From: Himantopus leucocephalus
Lineage: Eukaryota > Chordata > Aves > Charadriiformes > Recurvirostridae
Length of the DNA: 64,000 nucleotides
Assembly: GCA_003993805.1 (NCBI GenBank)
Contig: RSEF01000001.1
Location: 205,632,098 to 205,696,097, forward strand
Reading direction: 5' to 3'
The notes under the pieces were generated by a model, which saw nothing but the letters and a program-made list of their open reading frames with translations, searched no databases and was not told the origin of the DNA. The position numbers were made by a program, and so were the translations under genes. Each line of letters starts with the position of its first letter. The stretch's first letter is position 1. Positions 62,101-64,000 of this stretch are shown piece after piece.

Positions 62101-63604
62101 TGGTTTCCATGAGCTTGGACACAGTTCGATGGACATATTATGGTGATTATGTCTCCCAGTTACAATAAAACTTAAATCCGATTTTTTTCTTAAATGGGAA
62201 TATTAACTCCATTTACTATATATTGCTGTAGTCTCTGCCAAATTTGACTTCTGTATGTCTTGGGTCAGTAGAAGTTCAACAGTCCTCTTCACAGAAGGAA
62301 CAATGTGTCAGCAGGCAAGTACCTTACATATAAAGTTACTCCATATTTTGTACCGATTTTCAACATAATTTTCAGATGTTCAATCTTCCAAGTGTTATAA
62401 AAGATATTGTGGCTAAGCAGGAATCTCACCGGCAGTGCCAGGCAAAATAGCTTGTGATATATGAGGGAAGGCAGATCACAGCACGGCCTTTACGCATTTC
62501 TCAGTGAGGCAAAAAAGCATGATGAAGAACAGGTTGGGAAAATTTCAGAATTACACAAGCCCATGGCAATTGGTGAGAAATTTAAATTTATAAATTATTA
62601 TTTTAAAGTAAGAATTTAGGCAATCAAAACCAGTTCCTTAAATAACATGTGATGCTGTCAGCACCTACATTAATATTGTATTAATTGAATTAAAAGATAA
62701 ATGATACATCAGAGCTGTCTATTAAAATATATGCTCTAGCAACAGAAGACAACTGTTTGACATTTTTTTCTTTCTTTTTTCGCCAAATTTGGTGTTGCTG
62801 ACAAGACGAGAGCCTTTTTATGCCATTGTGTGAGGTGTCTGAGACGGTCACGTGGGCGCGGGCACAGCCAGTGCCTAACAAAGCCCACAGCGCATAATTG
62901 ACACGACATACAATGAAAGCTTGATGTAACCACATTTTTGTTAACTCTGTGAAAACTCAGGAACATGAACAATGCAGGTCTCAGAGAGTTTCATATTAAA
63001 GTGAAATGAGATACATTAATTACATAGTACTGTTAACAAGCAAAAGATTTCAAAAAAAATCAGTTTTATTTGAGAATGAGGGGGAAATAGTAATCTAATT
63101 TCAGCTCTCTCCTTTTCCTGAGCTTCTGTGACAGTGCTGCTGGTTGCCACAGGTACAGATGTGCCACAATGAAGCAGGACAAGCCAGGGCCAACGTTAAC
63201 CAGACAAATTCAAAGATAAATATGCAATTCAAAAGCAGTAGGAGAGGGGGATTTTACAATGCACATTTTTCTTTCCTATTTGATAGACCAGAGAGAAACG
63301 AAGTGAAGCAGCAGAGCGCTGCAGGAGACCTACAGCCACCCCCAGCTGTGGGGCATGTGGGTACCTGTCCTGGAGGAGGACTGACCTGGGCAGCGATGAT
63401 TTGACAGCTGACTCCCTCAGCATGGAAGGAGATGTGTTGGGAGGCAGCACTGGTGGCCTGGGAGAGGCAGCTGGGTCTGAGATGGGAAACGTTGTGGCCT
63501 AATGGGAACGCTCTGCCACCTCATGTGAAAGTTACTGCAGTTTGTCTGACACCTCCTTCGTGAGCAGTCACACAGGGGCCGAGCTCTCTTCACGTGCAGA
63601 GATC
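59155..63604. other. Intergenic sequence, nothing identified
   Basis: Moderate-GC sequence between a CR1 fragment and the minisatellite. Open frames of 110-130 codons (59838-60230, 61138-61506) show no domain, signal or codon pattern I recognise, and overlapping frames are equally open. I see no RNA gene or transposon. Confidence 0.45.
60393..60430. repeat. 22-bp tandem duplication
   Basis: caagtgagtaatctca occurs at 60393 and again at 60415. A two-copy short repeat. Confidence 0.8.
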
Positions 63605-63870
63605 CAGGAGCACCATGCCAAGGATCACATGTCATGTATACAGGAGCACCACACTGGGAACCATGTGCCACATATGCAGGAGCACCATGATAAGGATGAT
63701 GGACCAGTTACACAAGAGCACCACACTGAGGACTGTGCACCAGACATCACATATACAGGAGCACTGTGCTGAGGACCATGCACCATGTACACAGGAGCAC
63801 CGTGCTGAGCACCACGCACCATGTATATGGGAGCAACATGCACACAGGAGCATATACGGGAGCACCATGC
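63605..63870. repeat. 36-bp minisatellite, about 7 copies
   Basis: The anchor caggagcacc (or a close variant) recurs at 63605, 63641, 63677, 63713, 63756, 63792 and 63828, a spacing of 36 bases except one step of 43, with two shortened units at the end. Because 36 is a multiple of three, several frames stay open on both strands and mimic proteins with repeated QEHH or CS-rich motifs. There is no sign of a real gene. Confidence 0.9.
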
Positions 63871-63942
63871 TGTGGTCAGGTTTGGGCGGTGATCACAGTT
63901 TTTGTTTGTGGCACTTATGGGAAATGTTCAGAGGCACGTTGG

Positions 63943-64000
63943 TTTAGTCTGGAGAAAAGGAGGCTGAGGGGAGCCCTTATCACTCTCTACAACTACCTGA
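63943..64000 (+). mobile_element. CR1 LINE fragment running off the window
   Basis: ttagtctggagaaaaggagg, then gaggggagcccttatcactc and tctacaactacctga, match the CR1 segment upstream of the 3' UTR. It continues past the right edge. Confidence 0.8.

Noticed and set aside
63594..63947. 117-codon open frame with repeated motifs near the right edge
   Set aside because: It arises from the 36-bp minisatellite, whose period is a multiple of three; other frames and the minus strand are equally open.
1..64000. CRISPR arrays, operons, tRNA or rRNA genes, endogenous retrovirus genes
   Set aside because: None found; the window is a vertebrate gene with introns and CR1 fragments.

Overview
This is vertebrate, almost certainly bird, nuclear DNA from a draft assembly. 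It is AT-rich and intron-dominated. Its only recognisable interspersed repeats are CR1 LINE fragments ending in the ATTCTATG-type tail typical of avian genomes. The assembly carries 100-base N gaps and single-N joins. There is no prokaryotic, CRISPR, phage or operon-like content, and most open frames longer than 60 codons are chance frames in introns or in repeats.

The one gene I can support is the 3' part of ZMYM4 (zinc finger MYM-type containing 4) on the + strand, from 6657 to about 50.1-50.9 kb. I located 16 coding exons by reading conserved MYM-finger and C-terminal protein across splice sites. Exon phases agree at every junction, and the joined exons give 2244 bases (747 codons plus stop). 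The 5' part of the gene lies left of the window. Exons 1-6 here (6657-31487) encode six MYM-type zinc fingers. Exons 7-10 (32405-38447) encode a linker. Exons 11-16 (39859-49368) encode the C-terminal DUF3504-type domain, a relic of a Crypton tyrosine recombinase captured early in animal evolution. The stop codon is at 49366-49368, followed by a 3' UTR with an AU-rich nonamer and several AATAAA signals.

Layout: 1-6656 is the upstream intron (CR1 fragments, one gap). 6657-14126 holds four finger exons. 14127-25252 is an 11.1-kb intron with a long CR1 and two assembly duplications. 25253-31487 holds two more finger exons around a GC-AG intron. 32405-49368 is the denser 3' half. About 50.9-64 kb is intergenic with two CR1 pieces, a GC-rich patch and a 36-bp minisatellite at the right end. 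No second gene could be identified.

Points of most interest: (1) the non-canonical GC-AG intron after the fifth finger; (2) a linker exon (Val/Pro-rich in mammals) that is absent and probably lies in the gap at 34439-34538, in a position where its loss keeps the frame; (3) four near-identical direct duplications each centred on a single N, which look like unmerged haplotype overlaps; (4) an AU-rich element in a 3' UTR whose human counterpart is known for the CDIR RNA; (5) the domesticated recombinase domain. I found no convincing evidence of a wholly new biological system.
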